Both the position numbers and the translations under genes were made by a program. Source: Ignavibacteriales bacterium (GTDB lineage: Bacteria; Bacteroidota; Ignavibacteria; Tepidaquicellales; Tepidaquicellaceae). Taken from it: a stretch of 64,000 nt of DNA. The DNA lies in assembly GCA_020635255.1 (NCBI GenBank), contig JACKAC010000003.1, positions 134,269-198,268 on the forward strand, given 5' to 3'. The notes beneath the pieces were generated by a model. That model ran no database searches, was not told the origin of the DNA, and saw only the letters and a list, made by a program, of their open reading frames with translations. Positions 55,888-64,000 of this stretch are shown one piece after another; position 1 is the first letter of the stretch, and each line of letters opens with the position of its first letter.

Positions 55888-57492
55888 CTACTTTACCAGA
55901 ACCATCTTCTTTGTCTCGGCGAACTCCCCGGCATTTAGCGTGTAAAAATAAATTCCCGACGATAGACCTTCCCCGTTAAATTCGTACTCGTACACACCCG
56001 GCGCGAGCTCCTGATTTACCAGCTTTGCCACCTCCCTGCCCGATATGTCGTAGATTATCAGCTTCACGAACTCTTTATTTCCCGGCACGTCGAACCTGAT
56101 CTTTGTCGAGGGATTGAACGGGTTCGGGTAGTTTTGATGCAGACGGAATGTTTCCGGTACTTCGGAAGAGATTGGCGTAATGCCGATCGTCTGCCAGAAG
56201 TTACGGACGGTATTTGTTAACTGCTTTAGTTTTGTAACGGAGTTTAAATTATTCGAACCTCTAGCCATCATAAAAGCGGTGACTATTTCAATTTTTTGAC
56301 CGTTTGTAACAGATAAAGTTGAATCGGATGTATTCATAATAAAACGTTTGTCGCTGGGATTAGCGGGAAAATGTGTTCCTGTCGTATCTCCACCGCAATT
56401 CCAAATGCTTCCATCATCTTCTGTCCATCCTAAACCTGTTTCGGGATCTCCTGAAAAAGCATGTTTTGTTCTCATCATGTTCACTGCATTGATCCATGGC
56501 GTATAATCCCTTTTAAATCCTTTCATATACCTGTAAGCTTCCTCAGGGTTATAGGGAAACTGCTGGCATACCGGACCCGCCTGAATTTCCTCTTGAGGTA
56601 TGAAACCCGTTAAACCAAATTCAACTCCCCCCGAATTTTTTGGGGTGCTTAAAAAACAAATGCCGACTGCAGGCGGGTTAAGTCCGTACGAATTTCCCAA
56701 ACCTGTTCCGTCCATATTGTCCGAATTATATACAAACCCTAAATCTAGCAGTGTGTCGCAGCCTAAAAAATCATCTGTAGCTTCACCAAGATCACCATCG
56801 CAGAATAATGTAAATATTGTTCCATTCCACGTTGATCCTGATTTATTAATGATCTCCCACTTTCTGAACTGGACATCCTCTAACCCCATATTATCATAAC
56901 ACCATGCCGTGAAGTGTGCCTGAGCCATTAGAGGATCTGTTCCCCCTCCAAAACCTTCCGAAGCGGTATGGCTCTCCGGGAATCCATCTGTCATACACAA
57001 GAAAATCGTTTGAGAAGCATCTTTTACGCCGGGCATATCTATGCCTAGCTCGAAAAGTCCGTTATTATTTACATCCACAAAAGGCGCGCCATACGGTACC
57101 ATATTTCCCCACTCCGCGTAATCAGTATTAGTAAAAGTAGTATCACCTCTCACAATTCTGAAAATATGAAACCTGCTGTCCGTAATCGGGGCACCATTTG
57201 ATATAAAACCCGGTCTATATTCCCCTGTATATGATGAAGACGCCATTAAAAGGCTTCCGTTTACTTTCGCAGCAATAGTGAGACCTGTCGTAAATATTGC
57301 AAACTTCCCGCTGCCGTTTGGCCATTGAAAGCCGGGCTTATTATTAATACTTAAGTCCCGGTCAAAGGAACCGGTATTAATTATATATGTGGATATATTA
57401 TTTCCATCGAATATTCGTTGATTCATTACGAATTGAGAGTGCACAGAAACCGGTATAAAGCATATCAATATTAAAATTAAAAGCTTCCTCAC
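55888..57492 (-). CDS. T9SS-exported protein, tandem family copy 4
   Basis: A 534-residue secreted protein, start GTG at 57492 overlapping the stop of the copy upstream by four bases (GTGA). After the signal peptide come 'NKPGFQWPNGSGKFAIFTTGLTIAAKVNG', 'YGAPFVDVNNNGLFELGIDMPG' with a calcium-binding-like DxNxNGxxE...D loop, 'GEATDDFLGCDTLLDLGFVYNSDN', and a T9SS sorting domain ('QNYPNPFNPSTKIRFDVP' to 'KKMVLVK'). The family seems common in Ignavibacteria but is functionally unassigned. The DNA of its C-terminal 130 codons nearly matches that of the other three copies. Confidence 0.87.
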   Translation of the reverse strand: MRKLLILILICFIPVSVHSQFVMNQRIFDGNNISTYIINTGSFDRDLSINNKPGFQWPNGSGKFAIFTTGLTIAAKVNGSLLMASSSYTGEYRPGFISNGAPITDSRFHIFRIVRGDTTFTNTDYAEWGNMVPYGAPFVDVNNNGLFELGIDMPGVKDASQTIFLCMTDGFPESHTASEGFGGGTDPLMAQAHFTAWCYDNMGLEDVQFRKWEIINKSGSTWNGTIFTLFCDGDLGEATDDFLGCDTLLDLGFVYNSDNMDGTGLGNSYGLNPPAVGICFLSTPKNSGGVEFGLTGFIPQEEIQAGPVCQQFPYNPEEAYRYMKGFKRDYTPWINAVNMMRTKHAFSGDPETGLGWTEDDGSIWNCGGDTTGTHFPANPSDKRFIMNTSDSTLSVTNGQKIEIVTAFMMARGSNNLNSVTKLKQLTNTVRNFWQTIGITPISSEVPETFRLHQNYPNPFNPSTKIRFDVPGNKEFVKLIIYDISGREVAKLVNQELAPGVYEYEFNGEGLSSGIYFYTLNAGEFAETKKMVLVK

Positions 57493-59105
57493 TTTACCAG
57501 AACCATTTTTTTTATTTCGGAATAATTTCCTGCTTCCAGCTTATAAAAATACATTCCGCTGGACAGGGTTCCACTATTAAAGTCATACTCATACACTCCC
57601 GGCGCGAGCTCCTGATTAACAAGCTTTGCTACCTCCCTTCCCGATATGTCGTAGATTATCAGCTTCACGAACTCTTTATTTCCCGGCACGTCGAATCTTA
57701 TCTTTGTCGAGGGATTGAACGGGTTCGGGTAATTTTGATGCAGACGGAATGTCTCCGGCACTTCGGTCGAGATGGGACTTATACCGATCGTTTGCCAGAA
57801 GCTACGGATGGTATTTTCAAGTAGTTTCAGTTTTATTACAGAATTTAAATTGTTACTTCCCCTGGCTATTTGCTGTGATACGGCTATTGTAACTTGTTGT
57901 CCTGCAGAAAGGTTATATAAAGAATCGGCAATACTCATAACCATCCTTCTATCGCCGCCTGGGCTTTGTACAACTGAACCGGTTGTATCGCCTCCACAGT
58001 TGCCTATTTTTCCATCTGATTCTGTCCACCCTACTCCAGTCTCAGGATTCCCAGTATAGCAGTATTTGGTTGTTGTCATACTTAAAGGGTTTACCCATTT
58101 TGTACCATCGCTTTTCAAGCCCTTCATATAGTTGTAAGCTTGTATCGGTGAATCTGCCCCGTTTTCACATCCGGCTCCCGGGGTAGAAAAATTGTTAAAA
58201 AATGTAAAAGATGATAAACCAAATTCTTTGTTGGACGAATTTGTTGGTGTTTTTAGAAATGTTATACCAACTGCTGGCGGACTTGCTCCGTATGTTCCCG
58301 GCTCTCCGTTCCCATCAGTGTTATCACTATTATAACAATATCCTAAATTTGAAGAAGTATCACATCCTATCCAATCATCAGTTGCGCTACCTAAATCCGG
58401 ATCGGTTACTAATGAGAGTATGGTTCCATTCCATGTTGATCCGGATTTATTTATTACATCCCATTTGACAAACTGTACATCTTCTAGTCCCATAGTATTG
58501 TAACACCAAGCTGTCATATGTACCTCAGCATATAATGGAGCTGTTCCACCCCCAAAACCCTCCCCACTATTATGTTGACTGGCAAACCCATCAGTCATAC
58601 ATAAGAAAATTGTCTGGATTGCCCCTCTGACTCCGGGAGTATCTATTGCCGCTTCGTATATCCCATTATTATTTACATCTACGTATGGCGCTCCATAGGG
58701 TACCATCATTCCCCAGTTTGCATAATCAGGATTAGTGAATTGATTGTCTCCAAACCTTACTCTATAAAGTTTAAAGTTTGAATTTGTAAAAGCCTGACCA
58801 TTGTCTGAATAACCTGGTGCATACTCACCTTCATAAGATGCTGCAGCCATTCTTAGCTGTCCATTGATTTTAGCTGCAATTGTAAGCCCAGCGGTAAATA
58901 TTGCATGTGTACCCATACCCTTTGGCCATTCATATCCGGGCGCATTATTTTGTGTAATATTTTGATCCAGAATACCCGTATTTATAAAAAAGGATCTAAT
59001 ATTGTTTCCATCAAGATTTACGTATTCTTGTACAATCTGTGCATTTAAAATACTCGAAAGTAATATTGAATAGAATAAAGATAAACTTAGTGATAGAGTT
59101 TTCAT
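57489..59105 (-). CDS. T9SS-exported protein, tandem family copy 3
   Basis: A 538-residue secreted protein with the same plan as the neighbouring copies: signal peptide, 'NNAPGYEWPKGMGTHAIFTAGLTIAAKINGQLRMAAASYEGEYAPG', 'GAPYVDVNNNGIYEAAIDTPG', 'GSATDDWIGCDTSSNLGYCYNSDN', and a T9SS sorting domain. N-terminal and middle parts differ between copies more than the C-terminal third. It is separated from the copy upstream by 34 bases that contain what looks like a remnant start (GTGAGGAAG at 59133-59143, minus strand). Function unknown. Confidence 0.87.
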   Translation of the reverse strand: MKTLSLSLSLFYSILLSSILNAQIVQEYVNLDGNNIRSFFINTGILDQNITQNNAPGYEWPKGMGTHAIFTAGLTIAAKINGQLRMAAASYEGEYAPGYSDNGQAFTNSNFKLYRVRFGDNQFTNPDYANWGMMVPYGAPYVDVNNNGIYEAAIDTPGVRGAIQTIFLCMTDGFASQHNSGEGFGGGTAPLYAEVHMTAWCYNTMGLEDVQFVKWDVINKSGSTWNGTILSLVTDPDLGSATDDWIGCDTSSNLGYCYNSDNTDGNGEPGTYGASPPAVGITFLKTPTNSSNKEFGLSSFTFFNNFSTPGAGCENGADSPIQAYNYMKGLKSDGTKWVNPLSMTTTKYCYTGNPETGVGWTESDGKIGNCGGDTTGSVVQSPGGDRRMVMSIADSLYNLSAGQQVTIAVSQQIARGSNNLNSVIKLKLLENTIRSFWQTIGISPISTEVPETFRLHQNYPNPFNPSTKIRFDVPGNKEFVKLIIYDISGREVAKLVNQELAPGVYEYDFNSGTLSSGMYFYKLEAGNYSEIKKMVLVK

Positions 59106-59139
59106 AGTTCGATTTAATTAATTATTAAGTTTAACTTCC

Positions 59140-60759
59140 TCACTTTATCAGAACCATTTTTTTTGTTTCGGAATAGTTTCCTGCTTCCAGTTTATAAATA
59201 TACATCCCGCTGGATAAGTTTGTACCGTCAAAATCATATTCGTACACTCCCGGCGCGAGCTCCTGATTAACAAGCTTTGCTACCTCTCTGCCAGATATGT
59301 CATAGATTATCAGCTTCACGAATTCCTTATTCCCCGGCACGTCGAACCTTATCTTTGTCGAGGGATTGAACGGGTTAGGATAATTCTGGTGCAGTCGGAA
59401 TTCAATTGGAACCTCAGATGAAATAGGAGTAATGCCGATCGTCTGCCAGAAGTTACGGACTGTACCAGCTAACTGTTTTAGTTTTGTTACAGAATTAAGG
59501 TAATTACTCCCGTGTTCCGCAAATTGGGAAGCAACAATTGTTATTGCTTGATTACTGCCAACACTAAATAAAGAATCACCTGTGCTCATACATATCCTTC
59601 GATCGCCTGGGTTACTACTTACAATTGTATCTGAAAATATTCCATTGCAATTCCTGATCACTCCTTTATTCTCCGTCCAACCAGTGGATGTTTCAGGGTC
59701 ACCGGAAAAAATATACCTTGTTGGGGTTGGGGGATTGTGCTCAGGATTCAGCCATTGAGTACCGTCTCTTTTTAAACCTTTCATATAATTGTATGCATCA
59801 GTCGGAGTATTTGGAAAACCTTCGCATGTAATTACGGTGCTGCTCCCATATCTAACAAAGGAAGTTAATCCAAATTCCTGCCCTATATTGTTCTTAGGTG
59901 TTTTCAGGAAACTGATTCCGACTGCGGGTGGATTTGAGCCATACGTTCCGGGACCCCCTCCTCCGTCATCGTTGTCTCCGTTATATCCATAACTCATCTC
60001 GAGTGAAGTATCACATCCAACCCAATCATCAACAGCATCACCCACATCGTAATCGGATACTATAGAAAATATAGCTCCATTCCAATTTGATCCAGACTTA
60101 TTAATTATTTCCCATTTAATAAAATTAACATCCTCCAGCCCGCTAGAAGTGTAGCTCCAGGCTGTAAGATGCATTTCAGCCATTAAAGGAGCGGTTCCTC
60201 CTCCAAAACCTTCAGAAGCAGTATGGCTTCCGGGGAACCCATCAGTCATGCATATGAATATAGTCTCTTGCGATCCTGTTACCCCTGGTTTATCTATTCC
60301 CGGGTCAAATATCCCATTTGTATTTATATCCGTAAAGGGTGCTCCATATGGAACCATGTCACCCCAGTTTGCATAATCTGGGTTAGTATTACCATTGTCT
60401 ATCCAGTATATCTTGTAAACGTGAAAACGGGAATCCGTCATTGGTACTCCATTTAAAATATAACCCGGTTGACATTCGCCCTTATACGAGGATGCAGCCA
60501 TCAATAGTGTTCCGTTTAAATTTGCAGTTATTGTTAACCCTGTTGTAAATATAAGATGTGCGCCATTTACATTTCCTTTCGGCCACTCAAACCCGGGCGA
60601 ATTATTGGAGGATATATCCTGGTTAAAAATGCTGGTATTTATGAAAGGAGTTTTTATCCTGTTCGCATCCATCAATTTTTGTTCCTGGGTGACTTGGGAG
60701 AACATAACCCCCGGAAATATTGTAATTAATACAGTAAGAATAAATATTTTTTTTCTCAT
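59140..60759 (-). CDS. T9SS-exported protein, tandem family copy 2
   Basis: A 539-residue secreted protein. Its ATG overlaps the stop of the first copy by four bases (ATGA), so it is translationally coupled. It shares 'NNSPGFEWPKGNVNGAHLIFTTGLTITANLNGTLLMAASSYKGE', 'GAPFTDINTNGIFDPGIDKPG', 'GDAVDDWVGCDTSLEMSYGYNGDND' and the T9SS domain. The Asn-Thr-Asn loop retains the Asp/Asn/Gly spacing typical of calcium-binding loops. It diverges from the other copies most in the middle region, around residues 260-330. Confidence 0.87.
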   Translation of the reverse strand: MRKKIFILTVLITIFPGVMFSQVTQEQKLMDANRIKTPFINTSIFNQDISSNNSPGFEWPKGNVNGAHLIFTTGLTITANLNGTLLMAASSYKGECQPGYILNGVPMTDSRFHVYKIYWIDNGNTNPDYANWGDMVPYGAPFTDINTNGIFDPGIDKPGVTGSQETIFICMTDGFPGSHTASEGFGGGTAPLMAEMHLTAWSYTSSGLEDVNFIKWEIINKSGSNWNGAIFSIVSDYDVGDAVDDWVGCDTSLEMSYGYNGDNDDGGGGPGTYGSNPPAVGISFLKTPKNNIGQEFGLTSFVRYGSSTVITCEGFPNTPTDAYNYMKGLKRDGTQWLNPEHNPPTPTRYIFSGDPETSTGWTENKGVIRNCNGIFSDTIVSSNPGDRRICMSTGDSLFSVGSNQAITIVASQFAEHGSNYLNSVTKLKQLAGTVRNFWQTIGITPISSEVPIEFRLHQNYPNPFNPSTKIRFDVPGNKEFVKLIIYDISGREVAKLVNQELAPGVYEYDFDGTNLSSGMYIYKLEAGNYSETKKMVLIK

Positions 60760-62366
60760 TTTATCAGAACCATTTTTTTTGTTTCGGAATAGTTTCCTGC
60801 TTCCAGTTTATAAATATACATCCCGCTGGATAAGTTTGTACCGTTAAAATCGTATTCATATACTCCCGGCGTGAGCTCCTGATTTACCAGTTTTGCTACC
60901 TCCCTTCCCGATATGTCGTAGATTATCAGTTTTACGAATTCTTTATTCCCCGGCACATCGAACCTAATCTTTGTCGATGGATTGAACGGGTTAGGGTAGT
61001 TTTGGTGCAGACGGAATTCAGTTGGAACCTCAGATGAAATAGGATTAATGCCGATCGTCTGCCAGAAGTTGCGGACGGTATTTGTTAACTGCTTTAATTT
61101 TGAGACGGAGTTTAAATTATTGTTCCCCCTGGCGATCTGTTGTGAAGCGACAATTGTAACAGATTGTCCGGAAGGAAGGTTAAACAAGGAGTCCGAGGTG
61201 GATAGAACCATTTTCCTATCTCCCGGCGCACGGGGAATAGTGTACCCGGAATCTCCGCCGCAATTTACTAAAGATCCGTCATCTTCGTTCCAGCCGGCTC
61301 CTGTCTCCGGATCTCCAGAATATAAGTAAACGGTCTTTGCGTAGTTCAGAGGATTTTTCCAGGGCGATCCGTCAACTTTTATTCCTTTCATAATATTGTA
61401 TGCGCCCTGTGGATTAGATGGTGGAAACTGGCACACAGGTGAATTTCCGAAAATCGTAAATGTTGTTGAGGTAACCAAACCATAATCAGAATTGGTTGAT
61501 AGATTTAGTGGAGAGGATAATATACCGAATCCTACTGCCGGTGGATTCGCTCCATATCCTCCATAATATCCGCTATCAAAATTATCGGAGTTATACGTAA
61601 ACGCTAAATCCAGAAGAGTATCACACCCAATAAAATCGTCATTCGCGTCACCCAGATCGGTATCATAGAACAAAGTAAACATTGAACCTTCCCATAGTGA
61701 TGTAGATTTATTTATAACTTCCCATTTTAAAAACTGAACATCTTCGAGTCCGGAGTTATCGTAACACCAAGCTGTGAAATGAACTTCAGCGAGCAAAGGT
61801 TCTGTGCCTCCTCCAAGTCCTTCTTTGGACATATGGCTCTCCGTGAATCCATCTGTAAGACAAATAAATACCGTTTGTGAAGCATCCTTTATGCCGGGTC
61901 TATCTATGCCGAGCTCGAATAGCCCGTTATTATTTACATCTATATACGGAGCTCCATACGGTACCATGTTTCCCCATTCCGCGTAATCAGGGTTTGTGAA
62001 AGTAGTATCGCCTCGTTTAATTTTGAAAATATGAAACCTGCTGTCAGTAAACGGAGCACCATTATTAATATACCCCGGCCGGTATTCGCCGTTGTAAGAC
62101 GCGGCAGCCATCCGGATCTGCCCGTTGACCTTCGCCGCGATGGTTAACCCTCCCGTGAATATTGCAAATTTTCCAGAACCTTTTGGCCATTCAAATCCGG
62201 GATGGTTTTGCTGTGAGATGTCTTGATCTAATATACCCGTGTTAATTATAAATGCGGAAATGTTATTTCCATCAAGTGTTTTCTGCTGTTGCGTAAACTG
62301 TGAATAAGAGGACAAGGGTATAATGATCAGAACTATTAATGCGGTAGATATGGAAAGTATTCTCAT
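60756..62366 (-). CDS. T9SS-exported protein, tandem family copy 1
   Basis: A 536-residue secreted protein and the first gene of the four-copy operon. I start it at ATG 62366 ('MRILSISTALIVLIIIPLSSYSQ'), a normal signal peptide; the longer TTG-initiated form from 62402 is unlikely. It carries 'QNHPGFEWPKGSGKFAIFTGGLTIAAKVNGQIRMAAASYNGEYRPG', 'GAPYIDVNNNGLFELGIDRPG', 'GDANDDFIGCDTLLDLAFTYNSDN' and the T9SS sorting domain, whose DNA is nearly identical to that of copy 2. The promoter lies in the 182-base divergent gap to the DUF3291-like gene. Confidence 0.87.
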   Translation of the reverse strand: MRILSISTALIVLIIIPLSSYSQFTQQQKTLDGNNISAFIINTGILDQDISQQNHPGFEWPKGSGKFAIFTGGLTIAAKVNGQIRMAAASYNGEYRPGYINNGAPFTDSRFHIFKIKRGDTTFTNPDYAEWGNMVPYGAPYIDVNNNGLFELGIDRPGIKDASQTVFICLTDGFTESHMSKEGLGGGTEPLLAEVHFTAWCYDNSGLEDVQFLKWEVINKSTSLWEGSMFTLFYDTDLGDANDDFIGCDTLLDLAFTYNSDNFDSGYYGGYGANPPAVGFGILSSPLNLSTNSDYGLVTSTTFTIFGNSPVCQFPPSNPQGAYNIMKGIKVDGSPWKNPLNYAKTVYLYSGDPETGAGWNEDDGSLVNCGGDSGYTIPRAPGDRKMVLSTSDSLFNLPSGQSVTIVASQQIARGNNNLNSVSKLKQLTNTVRNFWQTIGINPISSEVPTEFRLHQNYPNPFNPSTKIRFDVPGNKEFVKLIIYDISGREVAKLVNQELTPGVYEYDFNGTNLSSGMYIYKLEAGNYSETKKMVLIK

Positions 62367-62492
62367 TTTTTTGGTTTGCTTAATTGTAAGCCCTCGTCCC
62401 AAAGATAATCATTATAAGTAAAATAAGTCAAGTGATTCCGAATGTATAGTAATGGTAAATTAGGAGGTTATAAGAGTGGTAATAAATACCGC

Positions 62493-62523
62493 TTGATATT
62501 ATGAACAGTGTTCAGTAAATTTG
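62493..62523 (+). promoter_or_regulatory. Bacteroidota-type promoter with palindromic operator
   Basis: TTG (62493-62495), 20 bases, then TAAATTTG (62516-62523) match the TTG-N20-TAnnTTTG pattern seen at the tetR gene. TGAACAGTGTTCA (62502-62514), a perfect 6+1+6 palindrome whose half-site TGAACA resembles the TetR operators at 23988 and 24632, sits in the spacer. Transcription would begin about 20 bases before the ATG at 62549. Confidence 0.5.
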
Positions 62524-62548
62524 TAGTGTTTAATCTAACTTGGAAATC

Positions 62549-62881
62549 ATGATCGCTTCCGTTACACGAATTAAGTTAAAAAATCCATTAAAATTATTTA
62601 AATTCTTTCGGGTAGTTCCTAAAATTATGAAACAGGCCGGTATCTCAGAGGGAAACATATCCTATACCGCACGTTACAAAGGTTACCTAACCTTTTGGAC
62701 GCTCACCTCCTGGGAATCTAAGGAAGCTATGATGGCATTTGTACTGAACGGTGTTCATAAGGAAGTAATGAAAGAAACCCGCTGGTACTCGAGTGATTTT
62801 GAGACAACAAACTGGGTTACAACCGGCAAGCCCTCCTGGGATGAAGCAGAAAAAGCACTTTTTAGTAAAAAAACCAAATAA
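62549..62881 (+). CDS. DUF3291-like monooxygenase-fold protein, 110 aa
   Basis: A small cytoplasmic protein with the layout of dimeric alpha-beta-barrel (ABM-like) proteins: 'MIASVTRIKLKNPLKLFKFFRVVPKIMKQAGISEGNIS', then 'YKGYLTFWTLTSWESKEAMMAFVLNGVHKEVMKETRWYSSDFE'. The 'FWTLT.WES.EAM..F...G.H..VM' segment matches DUF3291-type proteins. Catalytic residues are not evident. The ATG at 62549 is preferred over a TTG nine bases upstream. It is followed after two bases by a DoxX-like gene, and a palindromic operator lies in its promoter. Confidence 0.75.
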   Translation: MIASVTRIKLKNPLKLFKFFRVVPKIMKQAGISEGNISYTARYKGYLTFWTLTSWESKEAMMAFVLNGVHKEVMKETRWYSSDFETTNWVTTGKPSWDEAEKALFSKKTK

Positions 62882-62883
62882 AA

Positions 62884-63342
62884 ATGGCATTTTTCATTGG
62901 ATTAGTAGTAATTTACCTCATATTGACGCTAATTGGTTTTTTTGCTTTTAAGGACAAGCTTTCCGACAGCAAGTTCAAAGGAAGGGTTGCGGCTTCAGTG
63001 ATGTTTATACTCACCGGTATAAGCCATTTCACAAACACCGAAGCATTTCTGGCTATCACACCTGACTTTATCCCCGCCACAAAGGAAATGATATACCTTA
63101 GCGGAATTTTTGAAATACTTGGCGCTATCGGGCTCCAGATACCCAAATTCCGGAAATTCTCCGCATGGGGACTCATCTTACTTCTGTTAGCCGTATTTCC
63201 GGCGAATATAAATGCCGCGGTAAACGGGATCCTTACGGAGGTGGCATTTGGTATCGGGACATGGTATCTGTGGGTACGCCTTTTATTCCAGCCGGTATTC
63301 ATATGGTGGGTCTGGTGGAGCTCTCTGAAAAAAGAAAGCTAA
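62884..63342 (+). CDS. DoxX-like membrane protein
   Basis: A 152-residue integral membrane protein with four TM segments. 'GRVAASVMFILTGISHFTNTEAFLAITPDFIPATKEMIYLSGIFEILGAIGL' is characteristic of DoxX-like proteins, as is 'FPANINAAVNGI' in the third segment. The C-terminus ends in Trp-rich 'FIWWVWWSSLKKES'. Members occur as quinone or thiosulfate-oxidising accessory proteins or are of unknown role; the operon partner gives no hint. Start lies two bases after the stop of the DUF3291-like gene. Confidence 0.9.
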   Translation: MAFFIGLVVIYLILTLIGFFAFKDKLSDSKFKGRVAASVMFILTGISHFTNTEAFLAITPDFIPATKEMIYLSGIFEILGAIGLQIPKFRKFSAWGLILLLLAVFPANINAAVNGILTEVAFGIGTWYLWVRLLFQPVFIWWVWWSSLKKES

Positions 63343-63470
63343 TAGCGAAATTTCGAATCTCATCCTCCCCTTTACGGATTTCTATGATATGACCGAATTT
63401 TTTTATGAATTGGTAGGAAATTATTTTAAATTTAACCTAGTGAATTACCATTTGCAAAAAGTAAGGGATA

Positions 63471-63962
63471 ATGCAGAGCAACGTTATATTAAAACCAGTC
63501 TCGAAGAGTAATTGGGAGAGTGTAATACAGCTTTCGATCTACCCAAAGCAACAGCATTTTGTGTTACCTGTTTCCGTTTCACTATCAAAAGCCTACGTCA
63601 AACCGGATGATATGAGGATAACTCCTTATGCAATTCTCGCCGGCGATATTACTGTTGGATTTTTTGTAATAAAATGCGATCCATACAGCAGTCAAAATTA
63701 CTGGATAGAGGGGTTTTTGGTCGATAAGGAATACCAGAATAATGGCTACGGTACAAAGGCAGTAAAACAAGCGATAGAGATGGTGCATAAGAAATATAAG
63801 AACTGCAGGGCACTGAAGATAAAGGTAGAACCGGGAAACAAACCGGGAATACGTGTCTGTGAAAAATGCGGATTAAAAAACACCGGCATATACTCTGTAG
63901 GCGAAGAGATATATATGATCAATATACCTGAAGGCGTTGCGTCGAAAAAGATCCCTGCCTGA
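63471..63962 (+). CDS. GNAT-family N-acetyltransferase
   Basis: A 163-residue acetyltransferase. The acetyl-CoA site is 'LVDKEYQNNGYGTKAVKQAIEMVHKKY', with 'SQNYWIEGFLVD' forming the preceding strand and 'KVEPGNKPGIRVCEKCGLKNTGIYSVGEEIYMI' the C-terminal half typical of the spermidine/aminoglycoside-acetyltransferase-like group. The N-terminus is 'VILKPVSKSNWESVIQLSI'. The substrate is unknown. Its stop at 63960-63962 touches the stop of a minus-strand T9SS gene at the window end. Confidence 0.9.
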   Translation: MQSNVILKPVSKSNWESVIQLSIYPKQQHFVLPVSVSLSKAYVKPDDMRITPYAILAGDITVGFFVIKCDPYSSQNYWIEGFLVDKEYQNNGYGTKAVKQAIEMVHKKYKNCRALKIKVEPGNKPGIRVCEKCGLKNTGIYSVGEEIYMINIPEGVASKKIPA

Positions 63963-64000
63963 TCACTTGAGTAAGATCATCCGTCTCGTCTCAACAAAAT
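63963..64000 (-). CDS. C-terminal end of a T9SS-exported protein (partial)
   Basis: Read on the minus strand, the last 38 bases encode 'FVETRRMILLK' followed by TGA, the exact end of a T9SS sorting domain like those at 12824 and 15595. The rest of the gene lies outside the window. Convergent with the GNAT gene, with no gap. Confidence 0.75.
   Translation of the reverse strand, partial: FVETRRMILLK

Larger units (their letters stand above)
55888..61090 (-). repeat. Four near-identical C-terminal coding blocks in tandem T9SS genes
   Basis: The last roughly 300-380 bases of each of the four genes ending at 55888, 57489, 59140 and 60756 share long exact stretches, including the segment coding for 'VPGNKEFVKLIIYDISGREV' and 'FWQTIGI'. 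Most differences there are single synonymous-looking changes, whereas the upstream two-thirds have diverged. The coordinates span all four blocks, not one continuous repeat. Confidence 0.75.

Noticed and set aside
55888..62366. A cellulosome dockerin array from the DxNxNGxxE loops
   Set aside because: Each protein has a single loop, not the duplicated dockerin pair, and the C-terminus is a T9SS domain.
1..64000. CRISPR arrays, insertion sequences, prophage or integrase genes
   Set aside because: No regularly spaced short repeats, transposase motifs, terminal inverted repeats or phage structural genes were seen.

Overview
The window looks like a chromosomal segment of a free-living FCB-group bacterium, most likely an Ignavibacteria-type member of the Bacteroidota/Chlorobi lineage. 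Ten complete genes and one partial gene end in the 'NYPNPFNPSTKI ... SGVYFYKL ... KMVLVK' C-terminal signal of type IX secretion (T9SS) in the form common in Ignavibacteria. Promoters resemble the Bacteroidota pattern TTG-N20-TAnnTTTG, and base composition is moderate with AT-rich intergenic regions. I saw no rRNA, tRNA, CRISPR array, transposase or phage genes. The species cannot be named from this sequence.

Layout. 1-9.7 kb: a partial aspartyl-protease-like gene, secreted hypotheticals, an F420-reductase-like NAD(P)-binding protein, a DinB-fold protein, mscL, an AlkD-like/FlaR-like/AhpD-like operon, a two-domain lipoprotein, and a GMC oxidoreductase with its small Tat-exported partner. 9.8-27.6 kb: an export-rich zone with six T9SS cargo proteins (beta-propeller, LVIVD, choice-of-anchor and serine-hydrolase types), two SH3-like secreted paralogues, a TetR/aldo-keto reductase regulatory unit, and two paralogous small channel-like membrane proteins. 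27.8-33.8 kb: a minus-strand signalling block with two TPR-histidine kinases (one lacks the phospho-acceptor His), a TerB-like protein, an acidic small protein, and a three-gene unit with two zinc-ribbon proteins.

33.9-44.7 kb: a housekeeping core of recN, dnaA, a probable oriC with seven TTNTTAACA boxes, alr, a very acidic scaffold-like protein, a mannose-1-phosphate guanylyltransferase, methylmalonyl-CoA epimerase and uvrC. 44.7-55.9 kb: an AT-rich gene fusing a PD-(D/E)XK-like domain to a metal-site-less DinB-like domain and overlapping uvrC; pirin; four tandem paralogous exported proteins; DUF1761 and DUF2809 membrane proteins; a self-regulated MarR-GNAT gene followed by VOC, DinB, SRPBCC and GNAT genes; a YiiX-like hydrolase; and paiB. 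55.9-64.0 kb: four tandem, partly translationally coupled paralogous T9SS proteins with nearly identical C-terminal coding DNA, then a DUF3291-like/DoxX pair, a GNAT gene and the tail of one more T9SS protein.

The strongest candidates for something undescribed are the nuclease-like/DinB fusion (44706-46079), the kinase/pseudokinase block (27777-33776), the unusual DnaA-box set at the origin (37501-37741), and the concerted evolution of T9SS cargo C-termini.
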